Shown here piece by piece: positions 1-10,684 of a DNA stretch of 39,498 bases (the first letter of the stretch is position 1; every line of letters starts with the position of its first letter). This stretch comes from Clostridia bacterium UC5.1-1D10. GTDB taxonomy: Bacteria; Bacillota; Clostridia; Lachnospirales; Anaerotignaceae. The DNA is taken from contig BBZU01000024.1 in assembly GCA_001304995.1 (NCBI GenBank), forward strand, positions 1 to 39,498, read 5' to 3'. The notes under the pieces were generated by a model. That model saw only the letters and a list, made by a program, of their open reading frames with translations, ran no database searches and was not told where the DNA came from. The translations under genes and the position numbers were made by a program.

Positions 1-16
1 TTTTTGCTCAAAAAGA

Positions 17-54
17 AAATCCGATGAACGCGAATACATCGGATTTTTCTTTTT
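17..54. terminator. Rho-independent terminator after uvrA
   Basis: The inverted repeat AAAATCCGATG (17-27) pairs with CATCGGATTTT (37-47) around a 9-base loop and has T-rich or A-rich runs on both sides, so it could work in both directions. On the minus strand it lies directly after the uvrA stop codon (56-58). Confidence 0.75.
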
Positions 55-55
55 T

Positions 56-2888
56 TCATTTCCGTTCCAATATAGGTTTCAAATACTTTCCAGTGTATGA
101 TTCCGGCACAGCACATACTTCCTCCGGTGTACCACAGGCAACGATGGTGCCGCCTCCTGTACCGCCTTCTGGGCCAAGGTCGATGATATAATCCGCTGTT
201 TTGATCACATCCAGATTATGCTCGATCACAACCACCGTATTGCCGCCTTCTGCCAGACGCTGGAGGATATGCACCAGTTTATGGACATCCGCCATATGAA
301 GCCCTGTGGTAGGTTCATCCAGAATATACATGGTGCGTCCTGTGCTTTTCTTACTCAATTCCGTTGCCAGTTTCACGCGCTGGGCTTCCCCGCCGGAAAG
401 AGTTGTGGAAGACTGTCCCAGCTGCACATAAGAAAGACCCACATCGTACAGTGTTTGCAGTTTTGCTTTGATTCTGGGAATGTTTTCAAAGAATTCCAAA
501 GCTTCTTCCACCGTCATTTCCAGTACATCGGAAATGGTCTTGCCTTTATATTTTACTTCCAGTGTTTCCCGGTTGTACCGCTTGCCGTGGCATACTTCAC
601 AAGGCACATAAATATCCGGCAGGAAATGCATTTCAATCTTGATGATCCCATCCCCAGCACAGGCTTCACATCTGCCGCCTTTCACGTTAAAACTGAATCT
701 GCCTTTCTGATACCCACGCATCTTTGCTTCCGTAGTCTGGGCAAACACATCACGAATCATATCAAAGAGTCCTGTATACGTAGCAGGATTGCTGCGAGGG
801 GTACGACCGATAGGAGACTGGTCAATATTGATGACTTTATCCAGCTTGTCCTGCCCGTTCATATCTTCATGATTACCAGGACGGAGTTTTGCCCGATTCA
901 AGTCCCTCGCCAATCGTTTATAGAGAATTTCATTAACCAAGGAACTTTTGCCGGAACCGCTGACCCCTGTCACACAGGTGAAAATCCCAAGGGGAATATC
1001 CACATTGATCTGTTTCAGGTTATTTTCTGCCGCTCCCACAACATGGAGCATGGCTTCCGGATTGACAGGACGGCGTTTGTCCGGCACTTCGATTTTCTTT
1101 CTGCCGCTGAGATAATCGCCAGTCAAAGATTCGGTACATGCCTTGATTTCTTCCACATCGCCTGTGCAAATGATATTGCCGCCGTCTTTTCCGGCACCGG
1201 GACCTACATCCACGATGAAGTCTGCCGCATACATGGTATCTTCGTCATGTTCCACCACAATAAGGGAATTCCCGATGTCCCGCAGGTGCTGTAATGTTTT
1301 CAGCAGTTTATCATTATCCCGCTGATGGAGACCAATACTAGGTTCATCCAGAATATACACAACACCTACCAACCCGGAACCAATCTGCGTAGCAAGACGG
1401 ATTCTCTGTGCTTCCCCGCCGGAAAGGGTTCCTGCCGCACGGGATAATGTGAGATAGTCCAGACCAACATCCACCAGAAAACCAATACGCGCATGGATTT
1501 CCTTCAAAATTCGCTCCGCAATCATTTCATCTCTGCCGCTGAGCTGAAGGTTCTGGAAAAATTTCTGAATATCCGCCACAGACATTTCTGTGACTTGAGA
1601 AATATTTTTTCCGCCCACCGTAATGGCAAGAACTTCCGGACGCAGACGCATACCATGGCAGGAAGGGCACTCAATGTTGGTCATATATTCCTCATATTCT
1701 CCCCGCATGGTTTCGGAAGTTTCGCTGTAACGCCGCTGCAAATTGGGAATGATACCCTCAAAGGCATAGTCATAGGAACCTGTACCGCGGTAATTGGTGT
1801 AGGTAATCCGTAGTTTTTGCCGCCAGTGCCATAGAAAATGATCTTTTTGATTTCTTCCGGCAATTCCCGGAAAGGCGTATCCAGCGAAAATCCATATTCT
1901 TCTGCCAATGCGTCAAAAAGAACGCGTGTCATAGTATCTTTTGTAGAAATGGAGTTATATCCCGGTGCCACAATGGCTCCACCCGCAATGGAAAGGCTGT
2001 CGTTTGGCACGATGAGCTGTTCATCAAACTTCATCTGCATCCCCAGCCCGGTACAGGTAGGGCATGCACCGCTGGGATTGTTGAAGGAAAAGAGTCTGGG
2101 CTCAATTTCCATCAGGTCGATACCGCAGTCAGGACAGGAGAAATTCTGACTGAATACCAGTTCATCCTCTCCCTGATTCACGTCCACCACCAACAGTCCT
2201 CCTGTTAATGCTGTGACGGTTTCGATGGATTCTGTCAGACGTTTCTGGATGCCTTCTTTCACCACCAGACGGTCTACAATGATTTCGATGGTATGTTTCT
2301 TATTCTTTTCCAGTTTGATTTCTTCAGACAAATCGTAAATGATGCCATCCACACGAACACGGACATAGCCGCTTTTTTGGCATCCTCCAGCAACTTTACA
2401 TGCTCCCCTTTTCTCCCACGGACAACAGGGGCAAGAAGCTGAATTTTTGTCCGTTCCGGCAGTTCCAGAACACGGTCTACAATCTGGTCAATGGTCTGCT
2501 TTTTGATTTCCTTGCCGCATTTGGGACAATGAGGCACACCAATTCTGGCATACAGCAAACGCAAATAGTCATAAATCTCCGTCACGGTACCCACAGTGGA
2601 GCGAGGATTGTGGCTGGTTGTTTTCTGGTCGATGGAAATAGCGGGAGAAAGCCCATCAATCTGGTCTACATCGGGCTTTTCCATCTGACCCAAAAACTGT
2701 CTTGCATAAGAGGACAGAGATTCCACATATCTGCGCTGTCCTTCCGCATAAAGGGTGTCAAAGGCAAGGGAGCTTTTTCCGGAGCCGCTGACCCCTGTAA
2801 AGACCACCAGTTTATCTCTGGGAATGGTCAAATCTATATTTTTCAGGTTGTGCTCTCTGGCACCCCTGATAACAATTTCGTTTTTCAT
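56..2888 (-). CDS. uvrA: UvrABC excinuclease subunit A (two frame disruptions)
   Basis: UvrA is the DNA-damage recognition ATPase of nucleotide excision repair. It acts as a dimer and loads UvrB. The N-terminal Walker A (GVSGSGKSS), the Cys pairs CPDC and CPTC of the first zinc region, two [11 protein letters not shown] signatures, the second Walker A and the CEAC/CEVC zinc module are all visible in order. The coding sequence is split over three frames. One base appears missing in an A run at 2373-2378 (six A, seven needed) and one in the A run at 1814-1818 (five, six needed). Adding both gives 944 codons, the normal UvrA length. The start at 2888 has an AAAGGAGAG ribosome site. It is followed by a terminator and has uvrB upstream on the same strand. 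The family is certain; whether the frameshifts are real is doubtful. Confidence 0.95.
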
Positions 2889-2921
2889 ATTCTCTCCTTT
2901 TTCCTTATGATAGAAAATCTA

Positions 2922-3365
2922 TCATAAATCTTTTTCCATATATCTTTCTTCTGGTACAAAACCAAGTTTCTGATACAAAGGCAGACCATCGTCTGTGTAA
3001 TGCAGACGCATTTTCGCCACGCCTCTCTCTTTGGCTTTTTCCAGTGCCATACCCACCAGCTTTTCGGAAATGCCTTTCTTGCGATAGGCTGGCTTTGTAT
3101 AAACATTGCGCAATTCTCCATATTTGCCGGAGGGGTTATCCACCATGGGGCATGTTTCATAAAAACAAACCATGCAGGCAGCCACCAGACTGCCTTCCTC
3201 CTCCGCTGCCAACAGAAGCAGATCTTCTGTTTCCATACGATTACGCAAATAATTTTCTGTTATATTCTGAAAATCTTCGGGTACATCTTGATAAGACAGC
3301 AGAAATTCCATACGCAGTTCCAGAAAACGTTCCAGATCTGCCAGATGCAATACTCGATAATTCAT
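2922..3365 (-). CDS. GNAT-family N-acetyltransferase
   Basis: This is a 147-residue single-domain protein of the GCN5-related acetyltransferase fold. The acetyl-CoA-binding motif A is seen near residues 90-105 (NVYTKPAYRKKGISEKLV, of the V-x-P-x-x-R-x-x-G type), followed by the C-terminal YQKLGFVPEERYM strand usual in this family. The protein begins MNYRVLHLADLERF, which is typical of these enzymes. It sits between uvrB and uvrA on the same strand, 33 bases upstream of uvrA, so it is probably co-transcribed with them. The substrate cannot be told from sequence; a link to DNA repair is only positional. Confidence 0.85.
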   Translation of the reverse strand: MNYRVLHLADLERFLELRMEFLLSYQDVPEDFQNITENYLRNRMETEDLLLLAAEEEGSLVAACMVCFYETCPMVDNPSGKYGELRNVYTKPAYRKKGISEKLVGMALEKAKERGVAKMRLHYTDDGLPLYQKLGFVPEERYMEKDL

Positions 3366-3385
3366 TTGGTTCCCCCTTTCGCATC

Positions 3386-5366
3386 TTACATGAGTTTTTT
3401 CAGTTCCAGAATTTTATCACGCAGTTCCGCCGCCCGTTCAAACTGCAGTTCCATGGCAGCATGCTTCATTTCTTTATCCAAAGTCTGGATAAGTTTTTTC
3501 AGTTTCTTTTTCACTCATAGATTCTGGGTCTTTTTCCAGACCGAATTTCTGTTTTTCCGTTGCTGCTTTGGTAATCTGGATGACGTCATGGACTTTTTTC
3601 ACAATAGTCTGAGGCGTGATGCCATGGGCTTCGTTGTAAGCCTGCTGAATACCACGACGACGGTTGGTTTCGTCGATGGCTTTCTGCATGCTTTCCGTCA
3701 TCACATCGGCATACATGATAACACGGCCTTCCGCGTTTCTGGCGGCACGGCCAATGGTCTGGATGAGGGATGTTTCCGAACGAAGGAAGCCTTCTTTGTC
3801 CGCGTCCAGAATGGCAACCAGACTGACTTCGGGAATATCCAGACCTTCTCGCAACAAGTTGATGCCTACCAGCACATCAAACACATCCATCCGCAAATCA
3901 CGGATGATTTCCAGTCGTTCCAGCGTATCAATATCCGAATGCAGGTAACGCACTCTGACGCCGGCTTCTCTGAGGTAATCCGTCAGACGTTCCGCCATTT
4001 TCTTGGTCAATGTAGTTACCAGCACTTTCTGTCCTTTTTCTGTGGTTTTCTGAACTTCGGAAAGGAGGTCATCAATCTGCCCCGCAATGGGTCTAACAGA
4101 AATTTCCGGGTCTAACAGCCCCGTTGGACGGATGATCTGTTCCACTGTCTGCTGGGAATGTTCCTTTTCATACACAGAAGGTGTGGCAGAAACAAAGAGC
4201 AGCTGATTGATTTTGCTTTCAAATTCTGCGAATTTCAAAGGACGGTTGTCCAAAGCGGAAGGCAGACGGAACCCAAAGTCCACCAGTGTGGTTTTTCTGG
4301 ATCTGTCCCCTTCGTACATGGCACGAATCTGGGGAATGGAAACATGGGACTCGTCAGCGATAATGAGAAAATCATCAGGGAAGAAGTCAATGAGTGTAAA
4401 AGGCGTGCTGCCTGCTTCTCTCAAGGACAAATGACGGGAATAGTTCTCAATGCCCGTACAGAATCCCATTTCTTTCAACATTTCAATGTCATAATTGGTG
4501 CGCTGTGCCAAGCGCTGGGCTTCCAGCAGCTTGTCCTCCCTCTTCAGCTCTGCCAGACGTTCTTCCAGTTCCACTTCGATACGGGCAATGGCCATCTGCA
4601 TTTTTTCCGGCGAAGTTACATAGTGAGAGGCAGGATAAATGGAAATGTGGTTTCTGGTACCAATGATCTCCCCTGTCACCACATCGATTTCTGTGATACG
4701 GTCAATTTCATCACCGAAAAATTCCACACGGACAGCATATTTAGAGGATGCCACAGGAAAAATTTCCACTACATCCCCACGGACACGAAAGGTACCACGT
4801 TCAAAATTCATATCATTTCTGTCATACTGCATTTCAATGAGGCTGTGCAGCACTTCATCCCTGTCTTTTTCCATACCAGGACGAAGGGAAAGCATCATAC
4901 CATAGTATTCTTCCGGGTCGCCCAAGCCATAGATACAGGATACGCTGGCAACAACAATAACATCCTGCCGTTCTACCAGTGCCGCTGTGGCAGAGTGGCG
5001 GAGTTTGTCGATTTCTTCATTGACCGCGGAATCTTTTTCGATATAGGTATCGGTGCTGGGCACATAGGCCTCCGGCTGATAATAATCATAGTAACTGACA
5101 AAGTATTCCACAGCATTTTCCGGGAAAAATTCTTTCAATTCATTATAAAGCTGGGCTGCCAATGTTTTATTATGGGCAATGACCAGCGTGGGTTTCTGTA
5201 TTTTTTCAATGACGTTTGCCATGGTAAAGGTTTTCCCGGAACCCGTTACCCCCACCAAAGTCTGAAATTTCAAGCCATTTTGAAATCCATCGGCTATTTT
5301 CTCAATTGCCTGAGGCTGGTCGCCGGTGGGCTGAAATTTGGAATGTATTTTAAATGGTTTGTCCAT
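3386..5366 (-). CDS. uvrB: UvrABC excinuclease subunit B (C-terminal frame disruption)
   Basis: UvrB is the helicase-like damage-verification subunit of nucleotide excision repair; it takes damaged DNA from UvrA and recruits UvrC. Visible motifs are Walker A GVTGSGKT, the aromatic beta-hairpin [12 protein letters not shown], the DESH box and helicase motif [11 protein letters not shown]. The start at 5366 follows a CGGAGG ribosome site. The uninterrupted frame stops near 3474 without the UVR domain. An extra A in the run at 3494-3499 (six, five needed) explains this: in the next frame the family's C-terminal UVR helix ([20 protein letters not shown]) continues to a stop at 3386-3388, giving 659 residues. 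Confidence 0.95.
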
Positions 5367-5551
5367 GACACACCTCCGTTTACACAATCATTCTCATGCA
5401 TTCAAACATCTGACTGCAAAGCACAATATCATTCGGATAAAACATCCATTTTGTTTCTATGCGCTCGTTGACTACCAAAAAGTATATCACAGTTAAATAC
5501 TAAAGTATAGGGGAACAGCGAAAATATACAAACATTTGTTCTATTTTTTTA
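5367..5551. other. Intergenic region upstream of uvrB
   Basis: No gene is seen here. This stretch lies upstream of uvrB and downstream of the Crp-type regulator. Minus-strand TATACT-like boxes are present near 5475-5515. I looked for a Gram-positive LexA operator (GAAC-N4-GTTC type) and did not find a convincing one. Confidence 0.3.
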
Positions 5552-6232
5552 TTATGGAATATCATAAAACTGCCGGATATGCTCTGCAATCTGCATCAAC
5601 TGCTCATGGTCAGCAATCCGATCTCGCTTTTCCTTACCTTTTAATATACCCTCTTTTCGCCATTTTTTCAGCACATAACAAAGGCTGCGCCGACTGATTC
5701 CGATTTCTTCGCATATCTCATCCAGCGTATAACTTTTGAGTCTGGCAGGATGCATCAGACAATACATCGCCGTATTTTCCTCAGCGGTAAAGAGCGTCAG
5801 ACTAAGGACTTTCCGATACATCTGATAGGTACGGCTGCTGGTACTGCGATAAAATTCCAGGGCAAAAGCCGGATTTTCCATCAAATGACAAAAAAGCTGG
5901 TCTGGAAATTCCAGATAAACACAGGGTGTTTCCGCAATGATATTGGCATCGAAGCTATAACCACGCATACGGCTGATATGACCGAAAAAACTGCCCACGC
6001 CAATTTCATCCAGCAAAATACGTATGCCGCGATAGGTCAGGCTGACAACTTTCGCAGACCCTTGCAAAATATAAACAATGCGGTATCCCTCATCAGCTGC
6101 ATTGGAAATACATGTCTTGGTAGGAACTTCATGAATGGTGATCTGACTTGTTTCCAGATAAGGTCGAATCATTGGGTAAATGTCCAATTTTTCCACAAAA
6201 TCCTGCCAATTCGCCCAGATTCTCTCATACAT
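5552..6232 (-). CDS. Crp/Fnr-family transcriptional regulator next to hpdBCA
   Basis: This is a protein of about 226 residues with an N-terminal cyclic-nucleotide-binding-like beta barrel (YRIVYILQGSAKVVSL and the IGVGSFFGHI turn) and a C-terminal winged helix-turn-helix (YTLDEICEEIGISRRSLCYV) followed by a wing. I place the start at 6232 because GGAAAGGAAG lies just upstream; a longer frame to 6355 has no ribosome site. There is no N-terminal Cys cluster of the FNR type, so a small-molecule effector is more likely than an Fe-S oxygen sensor. It is transcribed divergently from hpdB, and its -35 box overlaps a perfect palindrome (6296-6308). I infer autoregulation and control of 4-hydroxyphenylacetate decarboxylation. 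Confidence 0.85.
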   Translation of the reverse strand: MYERIWANWQDFVEKLDIYPMIRPYLETSQITIHEVPTKTCISNAADEGYRIVYILQGSAKVVSLTYRGIRILLDEIGVGSFFGHISRMRGYSFDANIIAETPCVYLEFPDQLFCHLMENPAFALEFYRSTSSRTYQMYRKVLSLTLFTAEENTAMYCLMHPARLKSYTLDEICEEIGISRRSLCYVLKKWRKEGILKGKEKRDRIADHEQLMQIAEHIRQFYDIP

Positions 6233-6264
6233 ATACAAATTCTTCCTTTCCCATGTTTTTGATT

Positions 6265-6293
6265 TTGTGAATAGTTTATCATATTTTTTAAAA
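6265..6293 (+). promoter_or_regulatory. Candidate hpdB promoter
   Basis: TTGTGA (6265-6270), a 17-base spacer and TTAAAA (6288-6293) form a weak sigma-A-like promoter. The palindrome at 6296-6308 would sit at about its transcription start. The motif is short and unproven. Confidence 0.35.
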
Positions 6294-6301
6294 TGGTGCA
6301 A
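6273..6301 (-). promoter_or_regulatory. Candidate promoter of the Crp-family regulator
   Basis: On the minus strand TTGCAC (6296-6301), a 17-base spacer and TAAACT (6273-6278) fit a sigma-A promoter. The -35 hexamer is one arm of the palindrome at 6296-6308. Confidence 0.45.
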
Positions 6302-6308
6302 TTTGCAC
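6296..6308. promoter_or_regulatory. Perfect palindrome, candidate operator
   Basis: GTGCAA-T-TTGCAC is a perfect 6+1+6 inverted repeat in the 144-base divergent intergenic region between the regulator and hpdB. A second inverted repeat, CGAAA-GAAA-TTTCG, follows at 6313-6326. Placement over the regulator's -35 box suggests binding by that regulator. Confidence 0.5.
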
Positions 6309-6376
6309 TTAACGAAAGAAATTTCGCCTGCCATAATAAAATCATCATCATTCACAGAAAGGCAGGTTGAAAAAGT

Positions 6377-9070
6377 TTGGAAAGTAATGAACTGAAATTA
6401 CAAGAAATCCTCAAAGCAAGAGGTATCACTGATGAACAGTTAAAGGAAGTGCAGGAGCAGGATATTCCCGCTGCCGCCGGAAGCTTCCAGCGTATCATGG
6501 ACATCTATTATCTGCTGAAAGTAACAACGGATATGGAAAGTGCCTACTGGTACAACCGTGTATGGTGGGAAAATGACGGCGATCTGTTGGAAGTACGCCG
6601 TGCAAAAGCCGTTGCCGCATCTCTGGCACACAGCACACCTACCATTTTGCCTTATGAAAAACTTGTCATGAACAAGACAAAACATCTGCGTGGTGCCTTC
6701 CCTTTCCCCTGGGTTTGTGCAAGCTTCTTCAATTCCCTTGCGGAATCCCTCATGGAAGAAGCAGAAGCGCCTGCTGAAAACGAAGCTGACTCCGTTTCTG
6801 TTGTTGGCGCCGGTGGCGGCAACAACAGAAAGCTATGGCGAAGTTATCTCCATTGCGAAAAAAATTTGGTATGCGGAAAGAAGACATTCCTGTTCTGGTA
6901 AAAGTATCCAAATACTGGGACGGTATTTCCGTAGAAGACATTTCCACAAAATATGCAAAAACACTTCCCGGCTTTGAACAGTTCCAGAACATCATGGACA
7001 GCGTTCTGGTTATGTTCGACTCCTTCGCAATCCCTCAGGGCCGTGAAGTTATGAACTATTACATGCCTTTGCAGTACGGCTTTGACGGCATCCTGGAACT
7101 GTGCGACGAAAAAATCGCAGAAACCATGGGTGAAGCTGGCGGTGATGGCGTTTTGGGCATGAGCCGTGGTTACTACTACGCTGCCATGAAAGAAATCGTC
7201 AAAGGTCTGAGCCAGTGGTGTGAAAACTACGCACGCAAAGCAGAAGATCTGGCTTCTCGCGAACCCGATGAAGCGTACAAAAAGAATTATCTGGAAATCG
7301 CACAGGTAATGCACAACATCGCTCACAAACGTCCTTCCACATTCCGGGAAGCATTGCAGATGACACTGTGTCTGCATCTGGGCGTTGTAAACGAAGACCC
7401 TCAGTCCGGTCAGTCCATCGGTCGTCTGGGTCAGGTATTGCAGCCCTTCTATAAAAAAGACATTGCTGACGGCACCACAACAGAAGAAGAAGTTGTGGAA
7501 CTGCTGGAACTGTACCGCATCAAGATCACATGTATCGAATGTTTTGCTTCTGCTGGCGTATCCGGCGGCGTTCTTTCCGGCAACACATTCAACAACCTGT
7601 CTTTGGGCGGTCAGAACTACGATGGTCTGTCTGTGGTTACACCTTTGGAATACCTCATCATCGAAGCTGGTATGCGTGCGCAGACACCTCAGGCAGCTTT
7701 CCATCCTCTACGATGAAAAGCTGCCTGAGGACTTCCTCATGAAAGCTGCCGCTTGTACCAAACTAGGCATGGGCTATCCCGCATGGATGAACAACCAGGT
7801 AGGTATGAACTTTATGCTCCGTCAGTACGGCCCCGAAGGCATGGATCTGTATGATGCCCGTGCATGGTGTCTGGGCGGCTGTCTGGAATCTGCCCCCGGC
7901 TGCTTCCTGCCTCTGGAATACAACGGCAAAGTGACTATGATCCCCGGCGGCACTTCCCCTACTTGCGGCACCGGTATCCACTTCACAGGTCTGCCAAAGG
8001 TTCTGGAACTGGTACTGACAAACGGCGTAGACAAACGTACCGGAAAACAGGTATTCCCTCCTCATAACAAGAAACTGGAAACATTTGATGAACTGCTGGA
8101 TCAGTGGAAAGAATATCTGGACATCAGCAACCGCATTGTAAACAAAGTCAACAACATTCAGATGGACGTATGGCGCAAATACAACATGCCTGCCGTAAAC
8201 TCCCTGCTGAAACCGGACTGCTTCAAGAAAGGTCAGCACATCGGCAACTGCGGCGCTCGTTATAACGCCTGCATCAACTTTGAATCCTGCGGTACCATCA
8301 CATTCATCAACTCTCTGGCGTCTTTGAAGAAAAACGTATACGACACCAAGAAATATACATTGGAAGAAATGACCGATGCCATGTTGCATAACTTCGGTTT
8401 CCGCACCGCTTACGACACCGGCGTATTCTCTCCTGATTATCGCGAAAGCACAGACGACGCTCAGAAATACGCTGCGATTTTTGCAGACTGCATCAACGCA
8501 CCGAAATACGGCAATGCAGATCCTTATGCAGACCAGCTGCTGCGGGATTACCATACATACCTGCTGTATTATCTGCCTACATTGGAGTCCTTCTTTGGCA
8601 AACCGGAATACCTCTGCCAGATTTCCGTTTCCACCCATGGGCCTCAGGGCTTCATCACGCTGGCAACAGCAGATGGCCGCTTAGCAGGCACCACATACTC
8701 CGACGGTTCCGTATCTGCCGCTCCAGGCACAGACAAAAACGGCGTATATGCCCTCTTTGAATCTGCGACCGTTTACGATCATTCTCAGAACCAGAATGCA
8801 CAGATGAACCTGAAACTGCATCCTTCTTCTGTTCAGGGCGTACAGGGCACCAGAAAACTGCTGGAACTGGTTCGTACCTATATGCGTAAAGGCGGTTTCC
8901 ACGTACAGTTCAACGTGGTAAGCTCCGACACATTGAAAGAAGCGCAGAAAACACCTGACCAGTATCGTGACCTGATGGTTCGTGTAGCTGGCTTTACACA
9001 GTACTGGTGCGAAATCGGCAAACCCATCCAGGATGAGGTTATCTATCGTACCGAATATGAAGAAGTTTAA
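6377..9070 (+). CDS. hpdB: 4-hydroxyphenylacetate decarboxylase large (glycyl radical) subunit (three frame disruptions)
   Basis: This glycyl-radical enzyme decarboxylates 4-hydroxyphenylacetate (from tyrosine fermentation) to p-cresol. The catalytic Cys and Glu are in CLGGCLES, further active-site positions are in SAGVSGG, GIHFTG and NFESCGT, and the radical Gly is in [10 protein letters not shown] near the C terminus. The sequence follows the clostridial HpdB family closely along its whole length. Three disruptions split it: two bases missing near 6823 (AACAAC where AAC-GT-AAC is expected), one extra A at 6858-6864, and two bases apparently missing near 7700. Repair gives 898 residues, against about 900 for the family. 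The start is a TTG at 6377 with a weak AAAGG site; this is the least certain part. A stand-alone indoleacetate decarboxylase is an alternative, but the adjacent small subunit argues for hpdB. Confidence 0.9.
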
Positions 9071-9086
9071 GTGGAGGCGTGAAACC

Positions 9087-9354
9087 ATGAAACATGTAGA
9101 ATGCATTAACTATATCAACTTAGACTGTGAGAAAGGCATGTGCGCCCTTTCCAAACAGATCGTTCCCATTGACAGCAACGGCAGCGACGCCTGCGGTCAT
9201 TTCCAGGCAGCACCCGTATGCGGCAACTGCGCATGCTTCGCAGATGCAGATAAACACGGCATCGGCACATGCAAAGGCTTTGAAAAAGAAAACTGGACAT
9301 ATGCAAAATGTGGTGCTTTCTGCTGCGAGCACTACAAAGCCGCACGGGGGGTAA
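9087..9354 (+). CDS. hpdC: 4-hydroxyphenylacetate decarboxylase small Fe-S subunit
   Basis: HpdC binds two [4Fe-4S] clusters and is diagnostic for 4-hydroxyphenylacetate decarboxylase among glycyl-radical enzymes. The ligand pattern is intact: His3, Cys6, Cys19 and Cys36 for the first cluster, and Cys45, Cys48, Cys62 and Cys79/80 for the second. The start at 9087 has GTGGAGG ten bases upstream, 16 bases after hpdB ends. As given, the frame runs past the expected end and overlaps hpdA out of frame. One extra G in the run at 9346-9351 would explain this: with five G a TAA at 9352-9354 ends an 88-residue protein, close to the family's length of about 85. Confidence 0.9.
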
Positions 9355-9358
9355 GCCT

Positions 9359-10296
9359 ATGGATAAAATGGGACATATTTTCGATATCCAGTCCTTTTCT
9401 GTCCATGACGGGCCCGGCTGCCGTACCACGGTATTTATGACAGGCTGTCCTTTGCAGTGCGTTGGTGCGCAAACCCCGAAAGCTGGATTTACGGCAAACA
9501 TCTGATGTTCGCCCAGGCATCCTGCAAATGGGACAAAGGCTGTGACGTATGTCTTTCCGTCTGTCCCACAGGCGCCATCACCATGGAACCGGGACAGCCC
9601 CCTCAGGTTGACTGGAACAAGTGTAAGGACTGCCATGACTTCCCCTGCACATCCATCTGCCCCAACCGGGCGCTGAAACAGTGTGTGCGGGAATACACCA
9701 TCGAGGAACTCCTGCAAATCCTCCGCAGAGATTTCAGCAGCTGGGGCAGCAACGGCGGCGTCACATTCAGCGGCGGCGACCCCATCACCCAGCATGATTT
9801 CCTCATAGAAGTCCTGAAGGGCTGCCATAAGCTGGGGATCCATACTGCCATTGAAACCAGCGCGCATTTCCCCATAGAAAAATTTCTGGATGTCATGCAG
9901 TACATCGACTTTGCCTTTATTGATGTAAAAAACATGGACAGCGAGGCACACAAAGCCGGAACAAATGTGGGCAATGAACTGATTCTGGACAACATCCGCG
10001 CCCTGAAACAAAGTGGCTGGAAAGGTCGTCTGGTGCTGCGTCAGCCTACCATCTGCGGCTACAATGACAGCGAAGAAAACGCGAAAAAACTCATTTCCTT
10101 TATGAAGGAAAATGATCTCTTTGAAATTAACCTGCTGAAATTCCATCGTTTGGGTCAGACCAAATGGGAACAGCTGGGCAAAACATACGATTATGCTACT
10201 GGCGGCGAAATGACAGACGAAGCCATGACTGCATTGCAGAGCCTTTATCTGGATGCTGGCATCGCCTGCTACATCGGGCATCATACCTCTCTCTGA
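9359..10296 (+). CDS. hpdA: 4-hydroxyphenylacetate decarboxylase activating enzyme, radical SAM (one frame disruption)
   Basis: HpdA is the S-adenosylmethionine-dependent activase that creates the glycyl radical on HpdB. The N-terminal part has FSVHDGPGCRTTVF and begins the CxxxCxxC motif (GCPLQC-x-x-C). One C is apparently missing near 9460 (TGCGTTGG, TGCCGTTGG expected), and the rest continues in another frame. Two ferredoxin-like Cys clusters (CKWDKGCDVCLSVCP and CKDCHDFPCTSICP) follow, as in other glycyl-radical activases, then the SNGGVTFSGGDP motif. Repaired length is 312 residues. It begins just after hpdC and ends before a terminator, closing the operon. Confidence 0.92.
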
Positions 10297-10351
10297 TGCT
10301 CCCATTCCGTTAGCTTTCATGCCGTGAAGCTGCATAAGCAGTATACAGAAC

Positions 10352-10403
10352 AGGCAAGTGTCTTTCCAATCAAATGAACAGGGCACTTGCCTTTCTGTTT
10401 TTC
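10352..10403 (+). terminator. Rho-independent terminator of hpdBCA
   Basis: AGGCAAGTG (10352-10360) pairs with CACTTGCCT (10384-10392), followed by TTCTGTTTTT. It lies 55 bases after the hpdA stop. Confidence 0.75.
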
Positions 10404-10684
10404 CTGTTTCCAGACGGAATCTTGTCCCAACGGCTGTACACAACGGTATACGTAGAAAAGACATTGTTCCATCTTCTCTTTGGAAAACAGTTTTTTCCAT
10501 TTTTATAGATACTCTCCAATGATTTTTCATTTCCGGCTTTTTTCATGGTTTGTTTTTTGGCAAGATGTCGCCCACCTCTTCAAATCGTCGTCATTTTACC
10601 CGAACATTATTTCTTTTGGACTTTCTTTCACCGCAAATTTTCAATGGAAATCGTTTTTTATGTGAAATCTCCCATTGCTGTTTT

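Noticed and set aside
218-1294. Long plus-strand open frame opposite uvrA
   Set aside because: It is antisense to conserved uvrA codons, rich in His, Phe and Cys, and has no ribosome site; a shadow frame.
4158-5471. 437-codon plus-strand open frame opposite uvrB
   Set aside because: Antisense to the conserved UvrB helicase motifs, with shadow-frame composition.
5367-5551. LexA box upstream of uvrB
   Set aside because: No GAAC-N4-GTTC-type sequence could be found.
6377-9070. Programmed frameshifting in hpdB
   Set aside because: Three breaks of different size, with no slippery site plus stimulatory structure, and similar breaks in unrelated genes, fit sequence error better.
9115-10530. 471-codon minus-strand open frame opposite hpdC and hpdA
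   Set aside because: It covers conserved Fe-S motifs on the other strand and has no start signal.
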